A stretch of 54,699 bases of DNA from positions 1 through 54,699 of the forward strand of contig CALXGR010000012.1 of NCBI GenBank assembly GCA_944387885.1, given 5' to 3'. Numbering within the stretch: the first letter of the stretch is position 1; each line of letters starts with the position of its first letter. The DNA is from an uncultured Clostridia bacterium. Its GTDB lineage: Bacteria; Bacillota; Clostridia; Oscillospirales; Ruminococcaceae. The notes below the pieces were generated by a model. The model worked only from the letters and a program-made list of their open reading frames with translations, ran no database searches and was not told where the DNA came from. This document shows positions 1 to 7,782 of the stretch, one piece after another. The position numbers were made by a program, and so were the translations under genes.

Positions 1-6
1 ATGAAA

Positions 7-37
7 GAAACGGCATAGCCGTAAGCTATACCGTTTC
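7..37. terminator. Hairpin, possible terminator
   Basis: An inverted repeat pairs GAAACGG (7-13) with CCGTTTC (31-37) and ATAGC with GCTAT inside it, around a five-base loop. Short T-rich sequence follows on both strands but no long T run. It lies about 70 bases beyond the stop of the small minus-strand gene at 107-322 and probably ends that transcription unit. The gene-free bases 1-106 show nothing else. Confidence 0.45.
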
Positions 38-106
38 TCTCTCGCCCTACAATGTTTTCTTATTAGGATTGCACATTACCAGCGGCTTTTTTGTTTCAGT
101 TAAAAC

Positions 107-322
107 TTATCTTCTGCAGCTTCCTCCGCAGCAGCCCTTTCCAAAGGCGGTGGAGAGGAGCAGGCCAATCAGCCCCACATAAGTCATGGTGGTGAAGGGG
201 CTGGAAGTGATGGCGCAGCTTCCGGTGGAACAGCCCACCAGATAGTAGTAAGCCAGACCTGCCAGGGCGCCGCCCAGGGTGAAGAGGGCCGGGCGAAGAA
301 GTTTTTTCAGGATTGCTTTCAT
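107..322 (-). CDS. Small DUF6132-like membrane protein
   Basis: A 71-residue protein with two predicted membrane segments (about residues 10-29 and 44-60). A Cys-x4-Cys pair lies between them and a cysteine-rich CCGGSC tail ends the protein. This resembles the small DUF6132 family, whose function is unknown. The open frame extends further upstream, but the start at 322 is chosen because AAAGGAGG sits eight bases before its ATG. It follows the RsiV-like lipoprotein gene on the same strand after about 80 bases. The cysteines suggest metal or redox chemistry, but this is only inference. Confidence 0.6.
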   Translation of the reverse strand: MKAILKKLLRPALFTLGGALAGLAYYYLVGCSTGSCAITSSPFTTMTYVGLIGLLLSTAFGKGCCGGSCRR

Positions 323-403
323 GGAAGGGGCCTCCTTTGTTTTGTTTGTCTCCAGTATACCCGGTTCCGGCTCCTTCTTCTGTGACCAGTTCACCTTGGC
401 CTT

Positions 404-1150
404 TTACAGGACAGGCCCCACATTATAGCACAAGACGCCGCTGTAATCCCCCATCATCTCGCTGTACACATGGGAGACAATAATGGTGGTTCCCTCTTCA
501 TCTGCAATGCAGCCGGTAAGCTGGGGCGCATCTCCCAGGCTGGTGTGGTTCTGGGTCTCGCCAGTATCCTCCATAGCCAGGACCTTGGTTTCCAGGGTGG
601 GCAGGTCAAAACCCAGGGCAGTAATGTATTCTTCAAAGGTCAGTTCCCGGTCCTGGGCTGCGTCGTAGTAGAAGGCGGTATAGTTCGTCATTCCCTCTGA
701 ATATTGCCAGGCCACCGACTCTCTCATAATGATTCCCACCAGGTCCCCCGCCGTCCGGCTGGTGCAGGTGATGTTGTAAAGGCGGTTTTCCTCCTGATAC
801 TCCTGCAATTCCTGATAGATGGGGGCGTAGGTATCATAGATTTTCTGGTTCAGGGCCTGGGCCCCCTCCCCCTCCCGGTTGATTTTGGGGATGACCAATA
901 GATGATCCTCAAAGGTATAACCCATATTTTCAGTGTCCATCACCTCCCGCTGATACCACAGGGCCTCCCCCACCAGGCGTTCTTCCGGAGCTGCGGTTTC
1001 CTCAGGCTGGGGGGTAACAGCTGCTTCTGGGGCAGAGGTGACTGCCGGGGCCGGTGTCTGGGCGGAGGCAGGTTCCTGGCCTGTTTTCCCGCAGCCAGCC
1101 AGCAGAGCCAGACAGAGGGCTGTGAGCACTATTTTTCCAAATCTGTTCAT
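404..1150 (-). CDS. Lipoprotein with RsiV/DUF3298-like domain
   Basis: A 248-residue secreted lipoprotein. The N-terminus has a signal peptide ending in a lipobox (LLAGC, Cys20), followed by a Pro/Ala/Glu-rich linker of about 35 residues. The remaining 190 residues resemble the DUF3298/DUF4163 region found in RsiV-type proteins (alternating strands, an EYI/LTFEEY-like segment). No transmembrane anchor or anti-sigma domain is present, so it is not itself an anti-sigma factor. A clear AAAAGGAGG precedes the ATG. It lies 37 bases downstream of the ABC exporter gene and is probably co-transcribed with it. Family assignment is by pattern and moderate. Confidence 0.6.
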   Translation of the reverse strand: MNRFGKIVLTALCLALLAGCGKTGQEPASAQTPAPAVTSAPEAAVTPQPEETAAPEERLVGEALWYQREVMDTENMGYTFEDHLLVIPKINREGEGAQALNQKIYDTYAPIYQELQEYQEENRLYNITCTSRTAGDLVGIIMRESVAWQYSEGMTNYTAFYYDAAQDRELTFEEYITALGFDLPTLETKVLAMEDTGETQNHTSLGDAPQLTGCIADEEGTTIIVSHVYSEMMGDYSGVLCYNVGPVL

Positions 1151-1187
1151 ACCGGTTTCCTCCTTTTTTATATTCCTTCAAAGCGGT

Positions 1188-2966
1188 TCATTTCAGCCGC
1201 CCGTAATACATATCCTGGAAAATTCCCGGTGTCTCCACCAGTTCCTTATAGCTGCCCTCCTGGACCAGTTTTCCCTTATCCATAACCAGGATTCGGTGGG
1301 CATTTTGCAGGGTAGTCAGCCGGTGGGCAATGGAGAGGACGGTCATTCCGGTCTCCCGCTGGAGGGCTTCGATCTGGTTCTGAACAAACCGCTCCGAGGT
1401 ATTGTCCAGGGCTGAGGTAGCCTCGTCCAGAATCAGGAGCCGGGGCCGGCGAAGGAAAATCCGGGCCAGGGCGATTCTCTGCCGCTGACCTCCGGACAGG
1501 TTGCTTCCCCCCTCGGACAGGATGGTATCCAGCCCCTGGGGCAGCCCTTCCAGAAAATCCCCCAGACAGGCCTTCCGGGCAGCTTCCTCCACTTTTCCCG
1601 GGGCAGGGGGCTCCTTAAGGCCGTAGCAGATATTCTCCCGGATGGTTCCCGCTATCAGGAAGGGAGTCTGGGGCACCAGGGTAATCACCCGGGCCAGTTC
1701 CTCCCGACTCCAGGATTCCAGTTCCCGGCCCTCCAGCAGCAGTTTTCCCTCACAGGGTTCCAGCCGGCAGACCGCCTTGATGAGGGAGGATTTCCCGCAG
1801 CCGCTGGGGCCGGCCAATCCCAGGAAGGTCCCCTGTTCCACTTTCAGGTCAATTCCCCGGAGCACTTCCCGGTCCGGGCCGTAGGCCAGCCGCAAATCCT
1901 CCAGTTCCAGGAGCGGGGCTTTTTCAGCCCCGGAATGGGCAGGCAGGGCAGCTTTCTCATAGGAAAAGTCGGGGTCCAGCCGGGCCATCCGGAAAAAGTC
2001 CTGGGCCAGGATCATGCTCTCGGACAATTCATCCAGAATCCGGTGCAGTTCCTCCAGGGGTTTGAGAAGCGGGTTGAAGCAAAGGTAGGCGGTCAGCACG
2101 GCGCCCACCGTGATGATTCCCCGGGTGGCCAGCCAGGCGGAGCCCCCTATCATCAGGACGGTAAAAAACACCTGGTTCAGGAATTTCAGGCAGTCATACC
2201 TGGCCATGGCTATGTGGTGGGTCATCTCCTTGGCCCGGAGGGTCTCGGATTTTCCCTCAAACCGGCGTTCTTCCGCCGCCGTGCTGTCGGTGACCCGAAT
2301 CACCTGGATTCCTCCCAGCAGTTCCACCAGGGACCCGTCCATGGCGGCTTTGGTGTCCAGCAATTCCACCCGGATTCCCCGCTGGGTATGAATCTGCCGC
2401 AGCACAATGGCCACCCCGATGGGGATGACCAGCATCATGGGGAGAGCCAGCACCGCCGGGAGGGTGGTGAAGATGACCACCACTGCCGCCAGGCTGTTGA
2501 AAATAGCGGGGGCAAAGTCCATGAAAAGGAGCTTTTCCATCCGGACCGTTCCCTCCAGGCACCGGTTCAGCCGGCCATGGATGTTCCCGGTCATATTATT
2601 CCTGTAAAAGGAGAGGGGTGCCTTCAAAAGGGAGGCAATGGCCAGGCCCCGGGCCTTTTTCTCGGTCCGGGTGGCTGTGTCCTCCACCAGGAGCCTGCGG
2701 AAGATGATCACCAGCTGGTTGGCCACATTCACCACCAGAATCACTCCCAGCACCGGGAGGATGGCTCCAAACTGAATCTGCTCCCGGAGCAGGATATCAT
2801 CCGTCAGCCAGCCGATGGCCTTGGGGGTGACCTGGGTCAGCACCGCCGACAGGGCCATGGCCAACAGGATAAAGATAAAGTTCCGTTTCCGGCGGCTGTC
2901 CAGCAAACCATACAGCTGTTTTGCCAGGCTCCGGAATTCTGCGGTCTGTTTCATCTGAGAGCCCAC
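1188..2966 (-). CDS. ABC exporter, fused membrane and ATPase domains
   Basis: A 592-residue half-transporter: six-helix membrane domain (about 25-320), then an ATPase domain (about 350-590). The ATPase has an intact Walker A (GPSGCGKSS), signature (LSGGQRQR), Walker B with catalytic Glu (LLILDEATSALD) and switch His (SIAHRLT), so it can work as a homodimer. The family exports drugs, lipids or peptides; the substrate cannot be told. GTG at 2966 has AAAGGA four bases before it, while an in-frame ATG at 2954 is the alternative start. The LysR gene lies immediately upstream on the same strand and may regulate it. Confidence 0.85.
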   Translation of the reverse strand: MGSQMKQTAEFRSLAKQLYGLLDSRRKRNFIFILLAMALSAVLTQVTPKAIGWLTDDILLREQIQFGAILPVLGVILVVNVANQLVIIFRRLLVEDTATRTEKKARGLAIASLLKAPLSFYRNNMTGNIHGRLNRCLEGTVRMEKLLFMDFAPAIFNSLAAVVVIFTTLPAVLALPMMLVIPIGVAIVLRQIHTQRGIRVELLDTKAAMDGSLVELLGGIQVIRVTDSTAAEERRFEGKSETLRAKEMTHHIAMARYDCLKFLNQVFFTVLMIGGSAWLATRGIITVGAVLTAYLCFNPLLKPLEELHRILDELSESMILAQDFFRMARLDPDFSYEKAALPAHSGAEKAPLLELEDLRLAYGPDREVLRGIDLKVEQGTFLGLAGPSGCGKSSLIKAVCRLEPCEGKLLLEGRELESWSREELARVITLVPQTPFLIAGTIRENICYGLKEPPAPGKVEEAARKACLGDFLEGLPQGLDTILSEGGSNLSGGQRQRIALARIFLRRPRLLILDEATSALDNTSERFVQNQIEALQRETGMTVLSIAHRLTTLQNAHRILVMDKGKLVQEGSYKELVETPGIFQDMYYGRLK

Positions 2967-2991
2967 TTCTTCCTTTGATTATTTCTGAAAT

Positions 2992-3885
2992 TCAGGATTC
3001 CTCTTCCCACCGGGGCAGTTCCTTTTCCAGCCGTTCCAGGAAAAGGGCCGCCGCTTTGGAGAATACCTGGGACTTTTTCCAGGCCAGGTTCATTCCCAGT
3101 TCCAGCCGGGGGACCAGGGGCCGGAACACCAGGGAATTCTGGGTCATATTGACCAGTCCGTCCAGGGAAAAGGCATAGCCCATCCCCTCCTCCACCATGA
3201 GGGAGGCGTTATAAATCAGGTTGTAGGTGGCCACGGTGGTCAGTTGGGCAGGCTCCCGCCCCAGCCACCGGTGGAGGGCCCCCTTGTTTTCCATCTGCCG
3301 GGACAGGATTAGAGGCTTATCCCACAGGTCCTGGGGCGTTATCCCCTCTTTCCGGGCCAGGGGGCTGTCCTTTCGCATTAAAACGCCCCAGGTATCCCGG
3401 ACCGGCAGTTCCCGGAAGCAGTACCGGCTTTTATCCATCTCCCCCAGCAGGAGCCCGAAATCCAGCAATCCCTTGTCCAGCTGCTCACAGATCTCGGAAA
3501 TATCTCCGCTGACCATCTGGAACCGTATTCCCGGGTATTCCTTTTGGAGATTCCGGGCCAATCTTGCGATATGCCGGAACCCTTGGGTCTCCCCTGCGCC
3601 TATGTAGATTTCTCCGGACACGGTATCTTCCGGGCCGGTGATTTCCTGTTGGGTCCGGCCCACCAGGTTAAGAATTTCCTCCGCCCGTTTCCGGAGAATC
3701 ATCCCTTCCGGGGTGAGGGTGACCTTGCGGCTTCCCCGTATCATCAGCTGTTTGCCCAGCTCAGTCTCCAGCTCTTTCATCTGCCGGGAGAGGGTGGGCT
3801 GGGTCAGGTGGAGGGACTGGGCCGCCCCGGAAATACTCTGTTCCCTGGCCACTGCCAGAAAATATTGAAGCACCCGAAGTTCCAT
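2992..3885 (-). CDS. LysR-family transcriptional regulator
   Basis: A 297-residue protein with the LysR layout: N-terminal winged helix-turn-helix (residues 1-60, with the ISGAAQSLHLTQPTLSRQ pattern) and a periplasmic-binding-like effector domain (about 90-290). LysR proteins activate or repress promoters in response to a small ligand. The gene is first in the minus-strand group and precedes the ABC exporter by 25 bases. That arrangement differs from the usual divergent target and suggests control of its own operon. AAAGGAGGG lies before the ATG. The effector is unknown. Confidence 0.9.
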   Translation of the reverse strand: MELRVLQYFLAVAREQSISGAAQSLHLTQPTLSRQMKELETELGKQLMIRGSRKVTLTPEGMILRKRAEEILNLVGRTQQEITGPEDTVSGEIYIGAGETQGFRHIARLARNLQKEYPGIRFQMVSGDISEICEQLDKGLLDFGLLLGEMDKSRYCFRELPVRDTWGVLMRKDSPLARKEGITPQDLWDKPLILSRQMENKGALHRWLGREPAQLTTVATYNLIYNASLMVEEGMGYAFSLDGLVNMTQNSLVFRPLVPRLELGMNLAWKKSQVFSKAAALFLERLEKELPRWEEES

Positions 3886-3908
3886 ACAAAATCCCTCCTT
3901 TTGCCCTT

Positions 3909-3938
3909 ATTATATCTCCCCCATCCTATACTCCGCAA
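3909..3938 (-). promoter_or_regulatory. Promoter of the LysR-ABC operon
   Basis: On the minus strand TTGCGG (3933-3938) is followed after 18 bases by a perfect TATAAT (3909-3914), about 25 bases before the LysR start codon. Confidence 0.65.
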
Positions 3939-3965
3939 GCATAGAAGTTACATTCCCATAAGAAA

Positions 3966-3993
3966 AAAGCCTCCGAAAAACTCGGAGGCTTTT
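3966..3993 (-). terminator. Terminator of the AI-2E permease gene
   Basis: AAAGCCTCCGA pairs with TCGGAGGCTTT around a short A-rich loop. A T run follows on the minus strand, just beyond the stop codon at 4007. The A/T flanks on both sides could also stop plus-strand transcription. Confidence 0.85.
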
Positions 3994-4006
3994 GCCTTGA
4001 AACTCT

Positions 4007-5125
4007 TTAATTTTCGGGCTGCTGACCGGACTTGCGCCGAATCACATCCTGCCGGATCAGCTTGTATGCGGTAGCGGTGGCAGGCACTGCCAGAAGCATA
4101 CCCACGATTCCGCCCAGGCCGCCGCCCACGGTGACTGCCGCCAACACCCAGATTCCGGGCAGGCCGATGGAGGAGCCCACCACCCGGGGATAAATCAGGT
4201 TGCCTTCCAGCTGCTGGAGGACCACAATGAAAACCAGGAAGGCCACAGCCTGGAGAGGATTGACGGTGAAAATCATGAATGCGCCGATTCCTGCGCCCAG
4301 ATATGCACCCACAATGGGGAGGAGAGCGGTAGCGCCGATCAGGACCCCCACCATAGTGGCATAGGGGAACCGGAAGAGGATCATGCCCAGGGTGCAGAGT
4401 GCCCCGATGATGACCGCCTCAGTACACTGGCCCACAATAAACCGGGTGAACACATCATTGGCAGTGTGGAACAGGTAGGAAAGCCGCTGGCAGGTTTCCT
4501 CTTTCAGGTAAGTACGGGCCAGAATCCGAATCTGGCCGCCCAGCTTTTCCTTTCCGGCCAGCAGGTAAAGGGCGAAAATGAACCCTACTACGGTCCGTAC
4601 CAGCATACTGCCCAACCCGCTGAGGATGGTAACGGTGGAACTGAAGAGGCTGCCGATTCCCATGGTGAAGGAGCGGATCACCTTTTCCGCCATCTGGGAC
4701 CAGTTCACCCCGTTGAACCAGGTTTCAATCTCGGGCAGGGCAAAGTCCTGTTCCACCGCCCATTTGGCGACCTGCTCCAGCAGAGGGGGAATTCCTGCCA
4801 GGACCACCTGGAAGGCCTCCACCAGCTGGGGGATAATGATAAGAACCAGCAATACCACCGTCAGGACCAGCACGGCCAGGGATGCAAGGATACTGATGGC
4901 CCGGCGCCCTTTATACAAGGGGCTTGCCTCGTTCCGGAAGGGCGGAAGGGATTCCACCTTATCCACCAGAATATTCAGCACATAGGCGATGGCACAGCCC
5001 ACCAGCATGGGTGTGATAATGGAAATCAGGTTTTGGCCTGCTTGGAAGATGGATTCACTGTATTTGAGCATCAACAGCAGGATGGCGCCTCCCACCCAGT
5101 AAATCCAATATTTTTTCAGTTGCAT
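4007..5125 (-). CDS. AI-2E family transporter (YtvI/YdiK type permease)
   Basis: A 372-residue integral membrane protein of the AI-2E/PerM family, with about eight hydrophobic segments. An N-terminal pair is followed by a soluble loop (about 85-165), and the C-terminal half is rich in small residues with the family's GALLPIVGAYLGAGIGA-like stretch. Members export small molecules or ions (autoinducer-2 in E. coli TqsA, Na+/H+ exchange in others), so the substrate cannot be assigned. It is monocistronic, bounded by its own terminator at 3966-3993. Its probable promoter at 5346-5375 implies a leader of about 215 bases. Confidence 0.85.
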   Translation of the reverse strand: MQLKKYWIYWVGGAILLLMLKYSESIFQAGQNLISIITPMLVGCAIAYVLNILVDKVESLPPFRNEASPLYKGRRAISILASLAVLVLTVVLLVLIIIPQLVEAFQVVLAGIPPLLEQVAKWAVEQDFALPEIETWFNGVNWSQMAEKVIRSFTMGIGSLFSSTVTILSGLGSMLVRTVVGFIFALYLLAGKEKLGGQIRILARTYLKEETCQRLSYLFHTANDVFTRFIVGQCTEAVIIGALCTLGMILFRFPYATMVGVLIGATALLPIVGAYLGAGIGAFMIFTVNPLQAVAFLVFIVVLQQLEGNLIYPRVVGSSIGLPGIWVLAAVTVGGGLGGIVGMLLAVPATATAYKLIRQDVIRRKSGQQPEN

Positions 5126-5345
5126 GGACAGTTCTCCTTTTGGTCCCGGCCTCTGTTCCTTTCTCCTGAAGATAAAAATCTTAGGCCGCTTTTCCCCGGG
5201 AGAGAAAAACGGGAAAGGCCGGAAGATAAATGCAATTCCTTATACCACAAGACATCCATCCGCGGCTTTTACATCCTTGGAAATCGCTCCGCCAGGGGCG
5301 AAAAAAGGCAGCTGAGATAAAATGCATAATGGCTGCTTTCAGGTC
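5126..5345 (-). other. Long 5' leader of the AI-2E permease gene
   Basis: About 215 bases lie between the inferred transcription start near 5340 and the ATG at 5125. They contain an imperfect hairpin near 5182-5221 (GGCC/TTTCCC pairing with GGGGAAA/GGCC). No recognised riboswitch or credible open frame was seen. The stretch may be structured but is unassigned. Confidence 0.35.
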
Positions 5346-5375
5346 ATTATACCATGGCATTGACCTGCCTGTCCA
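5346..5375 (-). promoter_or_regulatory. Promoter with flanking inverted repeat, AI-2E permease
   Basis: The minus strand has TGGACA (5370-5375), an 18-base spacer and a perfect TATAAT (5346-5351). The inverted repeat AGGTCA (5341-5346) / TGACCT (5361-5366) brackets the -10 element and could be an operator. Confidence 0.6.
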
Positions 5376-5382
5376 CCCAAAA

Positions 5383-5412
5383 CAGCCCTGGGAAGCAGTT
5401 TTCCCATGGCTG
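5383..5412 (-). terminator. Terminator after the cytidylate kinase-like gene
   Basis: CAGCC and TGGGAA pair with TTCCCA and GGCTG around a short loop, ten bases beyond the stop codon at 5423. On the minus strand a TTTT follows the stem. Confidence 0.7.
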
Positions 5413-5422
5413 TGGCATTTTT

Positions 5423-6001
5423 TCAATAAAGGGACTTGAGGATTTCTACGCAGCGCTGGATTCCCAGCTGGCCGCTGTCCAGACAAATCTGATAGTTTTT
5501 TGCGTACCCCCATTTCATGTCCGTATAAAATTGGTGGTAGGCAGCCCGCCGTTTGTCCTTTTCACGGATTCTCTGCTCCGGCGATTCAGGGCGTTCCCCA
5601 TATACCCGGACAATTCTTTTTGCCCGGAATCCATTGTCCGCATGGATAAAAGCGGTAAGGCAGTCGGCCCGGTCCCGGAGGATATAATCTGCACAGCGCC
5701 CTACAATGACACAAGGACCCTGTTCGGCCAGATTTTGAATCACCCTGCACTGTATCTTCCAAAGGTAGTCCTGGTTGGTTTCGCCCAAAGCACGGTTTGT
5801 AAATGCAGTTGCCAAATATCCCGAGGAGACCGCATCTTCCTGCTGGCGGACATAGCTTTCCGCAAATCCGCTTTCCTTTGCCATTTTTGCAATCAGTTCC
5901 TTGTCATAGCAGGGAATGTTCAACTGTGCGGCCACCTCTTTTCCAATGGTCCGCCCCCCGCTTCCAAACTCTCGGCTGATGGTAATAATACGGTTCTTCA
6001 T
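5423..6001 (-). CDS. Cytidylate kinase-like family protein
   Basis: A 192-residue P-loop protein of the cytidylate kinase-like family. It starts with the family signature ITISREFGSGG and a modified P-loop, GSGGRTIG (residues 13-20), followed by the YDKEL segment and a C-terminal helical lid with many Arg residues. Such proteins are NMP-kinase-like and often sit near transporters; their substrate is usually unknown, and the true cytidylate kinase is normally a separate gene. Its ATG overlaps the MATE gene stop by four bases (ATGA), so the two are translationally coupled. Confidence 0.85.
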   Translation of the reverse strand: MKNRIITISREFGSGGRTIGKEVAAQLNIPCYDKELIAKMAKESGFAESYVRQQEDAVSSGYLATAFTNRALGETNQDYLWKIQCRVIQNLAEQGPCVIVGRCADYILRDRADCLTAFIHADNGFRAKRIVRVYGERPESPEQRIREKDKRRAAYHQFYTDMKWGYAKNYQICLDSGQLGIQRCVEILKSLY

Positions 6002-7398
6002 TTTGTTGGTTCCCCCTTAAGATATTGATAGGTGTGCCGAATCAGCACCAAAGCTATTATCAAAGTCAGGCCGTCCGAAACCGGCATGGAGTACAGCACG
6101 CCATCCAGTCCCCACACCCTAGGAAGCAAAAGTGCAAATCCCACACCGAACACTACTTCCCTGATCATGGAAAGGGCTGTGGATTCTCCGGCCTTTCCCA
6201 TTGCCTGAAGGAAGATAAAGCAGGCCTTATTGATACAGGCCGGGATGATCAGACAAAGGTAGATTCGGAATGCACGGAGTGCAAACTGTGTGTAATAAGT
6301 GCTTTCGTTGGCTGCTCCGAAAATCGAAATCAGCTGTCTGGGGAAAAACTCTGCCAAAACAAAGCCCACAGTTCCTACCACTGCTTCCGCCTCCAACAGC
6401 CTGGTAAAAAGCTGCCGGACTCTTTCACTCTTTTCCGCTCCCATATTGAATCCCACAATGGGGATGCATCCTGCGGCGGTTCCTACCACCACCGAGATAA
6501 TGATCTGGAAGAATTTCATAACGATCCCTACTACAGCCATGGGGATCTGTGCATATTGGGCCTGTCCGAATACCGGGTCCAGGGCTCCGTACATCCGTAT
6601 CATATTATTGATGGCCGCCATAGCCGCCACCAGCGAAATCTGGGAAAGAAAACTGGTAATTCCCATCAGCAATACCCGGCCGCTGATCCGGGCTTCCGGC
6701 CGGAAATCCGAAGCGCTGGGGCGGATCACCTTCATCCGGAATAAGTACCATACTGAAATCAGTGCAGTGAGGATCTGCCCTATCACGGTAGCTACAGCTG
6801 CCCCCATCATTCCCCACCGGAACAGAAAGATAAAGACAGGGTCCAGTATAATATTGGTAACAGCCCCAGCCAGCGTGGCCGCCATGGCAAACCGGGGCGC
6901 TCCATCCGCCCGAATCACCGGGTTCATGGCCTGCCCAAACATATAAAACGGGATTCCCAGGGTAATGTAAAAGAAATATTCTTTGGAATGTACAAAAGTC
7001 TCCTGGTTTACGGTTCCGCCGAACAGTGCAATGATCTGTTCCTGAAAAATCAGGTATACTGCCGTCAGTACGATACTGGCGCCCAAAGTCATGACCACCG
7101 CATTTCCTACGCTTTTGCAGGCAGAAGTCCGGTCTTCCCTGCCCAAACTGATGCTCACAAAGGCACAGCAGCCGTCTCCCACCATTACTGCCAGGGCCAA
7201 AGCCACCACCGTAAGCGGAAAAACCACCGTATTGGCTGCATTACCGTAAGACCCCAGATAGCTGGCATTTGCAATGAATATCTGGTCCACGATATTGTAA
7301 AGAGCTCCCATCAGCAGTGAGATGACACAGGGAACGGCATACTGCTTCATCAGCCGCCCTACCGGCTCTGTTCCCAGAAATTGGTTGGATTCACCCAT
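5998..7398 (-). CDS. MATE family multidrug efflux transporter
   Basis: A 466-residue MATE exporter with about twelve membrane helices in two similar halves; the first helix carries the family pattern PCVISLLMGALYNIVDQIFI. MATE proteins expel cationic drugs or metabolites by Na+ or H+ antiport. The frame runs open upstream to 7473, but the start at 7398 has AAGGAGG nine bases before it. The gene is divergent from the bil operon and is preceded by a roughly 260-base leader with its own promoter and terminator hairpin (7603-7696). The cytidylate kinase-like gene is coupled downstream. Confidence 0.9.
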   Translation of the reverse strand: MGESNQFLGTEPVGRLMKQYAVPCVISLLMGALYNIVDQIFIANASYLGSYGNAANTVVFPLTVVALALAVMVGDGCCAFVSISLGREDRTSACKSVGNAVVMTLGASIVLTAVYLIFQEQIIALFGGTVNQETFVHSKEYFFYITLGIPFYMFGQAMNPVIRADGAPRFAMAATLAGAVTNIILDPVFIFLFRWGMMGAAVATVIGQILTALISVWYLFRMKVIRPSASDFRPEARISGRVLLMGITSFLSQISLVAAMAAINNMIRMYGALDPVFGQAQYAQIPMAVVGIVMKFFQIIISVVVGTAAGCIPIVGFNMGAEKSERVRQLFTRLLEAEAVVGTVGFVLAEFFPRQLISIFGAANESTYYTQFALRAFRIYLCLIIPACINKACFIFLQAMGKAGESTALSMIREVVFGVGFALLLPRVWGLDGVLYSMPVSDGLTLIIALVLIRHTYQYLKGEPTK

Positions 7399-7661
7399 AG
7401 ATCTTTTCCTCCTTAAAATAAAAAGCGCCTGCCCTGCTGCTGGATTTACGCCACAGGCCACACGCTTGGTCATTGGAATCGCACCGGTTTCTCCTCCCGG
7501 CTGATTCTTGCTTTATTGATGTTTTGGTTTCGCCCGGGCCACCTCTTTTCCGGCGGCCAAAAGCCGGCTTCCCGGCAAGTTTTTTCCTGCTCTACCCTCC
7601 TATAAAAAACAAAAGTGCGGCAGCTGCACAATCGGAATTACGCAGAACTGCCACACATTGC
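7399..7661 (-). other. Unassigned structured leader of the MATE gene
   Basis: The roughly 260 bases between the inferred transcription start and the MATE start hold a terminator hairpin next to the promoter. They are followed by GC-rich potential stems (about 7530-7580) and a GGTGCGATTCC string (7475-7485 on the minus strand). That string recalls conserved parts of some riboswitches, but the other hallmarks are absent, so no class is assigned. An open frame through the last 75 bases (7399-7473) lacks a ribosome-binding site. Confidence 0.45.
7603..7656 (-). terminator. Terminator or attenuator at the start of the MATE leader
   Basis: On the minus strand GTGTGGCAG (7656-7648) pairs with CTGCCGCAC (7623-7615). 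An inner CTGC/GCAG pair may extend the stem, and TTTTGTTTTTT follows. It begins only a few bases after the predicted transcription start, so transcripts would end after about 55-60 bases unless antitermination occurs. Confidence 0.7.
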
Positions 7662-7667
7662 GGTTTT

Positions 7668-7696
7668 ATTATATGTCTTTGTCCCGTTTTTTTCAA
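7668..7696 (-). promoter_or_regulatory. Promoter of the MATE leader
   Basis: The minus strand has TTGAAA (7691-7696), exactly 17 bases, then a perfect TATAAT (7668-7673). The predicted transcription start is near 7661. Confidence 0.75.
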
Positions 7697-7752
7697 AGGC
7701 ACTTTTAAACAAACTTTTTCAGAACCGTCCCGGCAAGTTTTTTATTTTTATA

Positions 7753-7767
7753 CTTGACTCGGTCAAG
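7753..7767. promoter_or_regulatory. MarR-type operator 1
   Basis: CTTGAC-TCG-GTCAAG is a perfect 6+3+6 palindrome. It covers the -35 element of the bil promoter (TTGACT, 7754-7759). A near-identical copy lies 28 bases downstream. Confidence 0.8.
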
Positions 7768-7782
7768 GTTTTGGAGTATACT
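7754..7782 (+). promoter_or_regulatory. Promoter of the bilQRS-like operon
   Basis: TTGACT (7754-7759), a 17-base spacer and TATACT (7777-7782) form a strong sigma-A promoter. Both elements touch the two palindromic operators, so binding there should block RNA polymerase. Confidence 0.8.

Larger units (their letters stand above)
7570..7743. repeat. 16-base direct repeat flanking the leader
   Basis: TCCCGGCAAGTTTTTT occurs identically at 7570-7585 and 7728-7743, bracketing the MATE leader promoter and terminator. On the minus strand both copies read AAAAAACTTGCCGGGA. The purpose is unknown; it could be a protein site or the trace of a duplication. Confidence 0.6.

Noticed and set aside
5181..5513. 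Minus-strand 110-codon open frame over the AI-2E leader
   Set aside because: It overlaps the end of the cytidylate kinase-like gene, crosses a terminator and a promoter, and has no ribosome-binding site or domain.
7399..7473. 25-residue extension of the MATE protein or a leader peptide
   Set aside because: The perfect AAGGAGG is placed for the ATG at 7398; the upstream codon lacks a ribosome-binding site and homologous MATE proteins start near 7398.
7474..7560. Cobalamin or SAM riboswitch upstream of the MATE gene (minus strand, GGTGCGATTCC and GAGGTGG strings)
   Set aside because: Only short strings match. The B12 box with its CCGC-ACTGT-like core and the SAM P2/P3 GGCAACC elements are missing, so it is left as an unassigned leader pending an Rfam scan.
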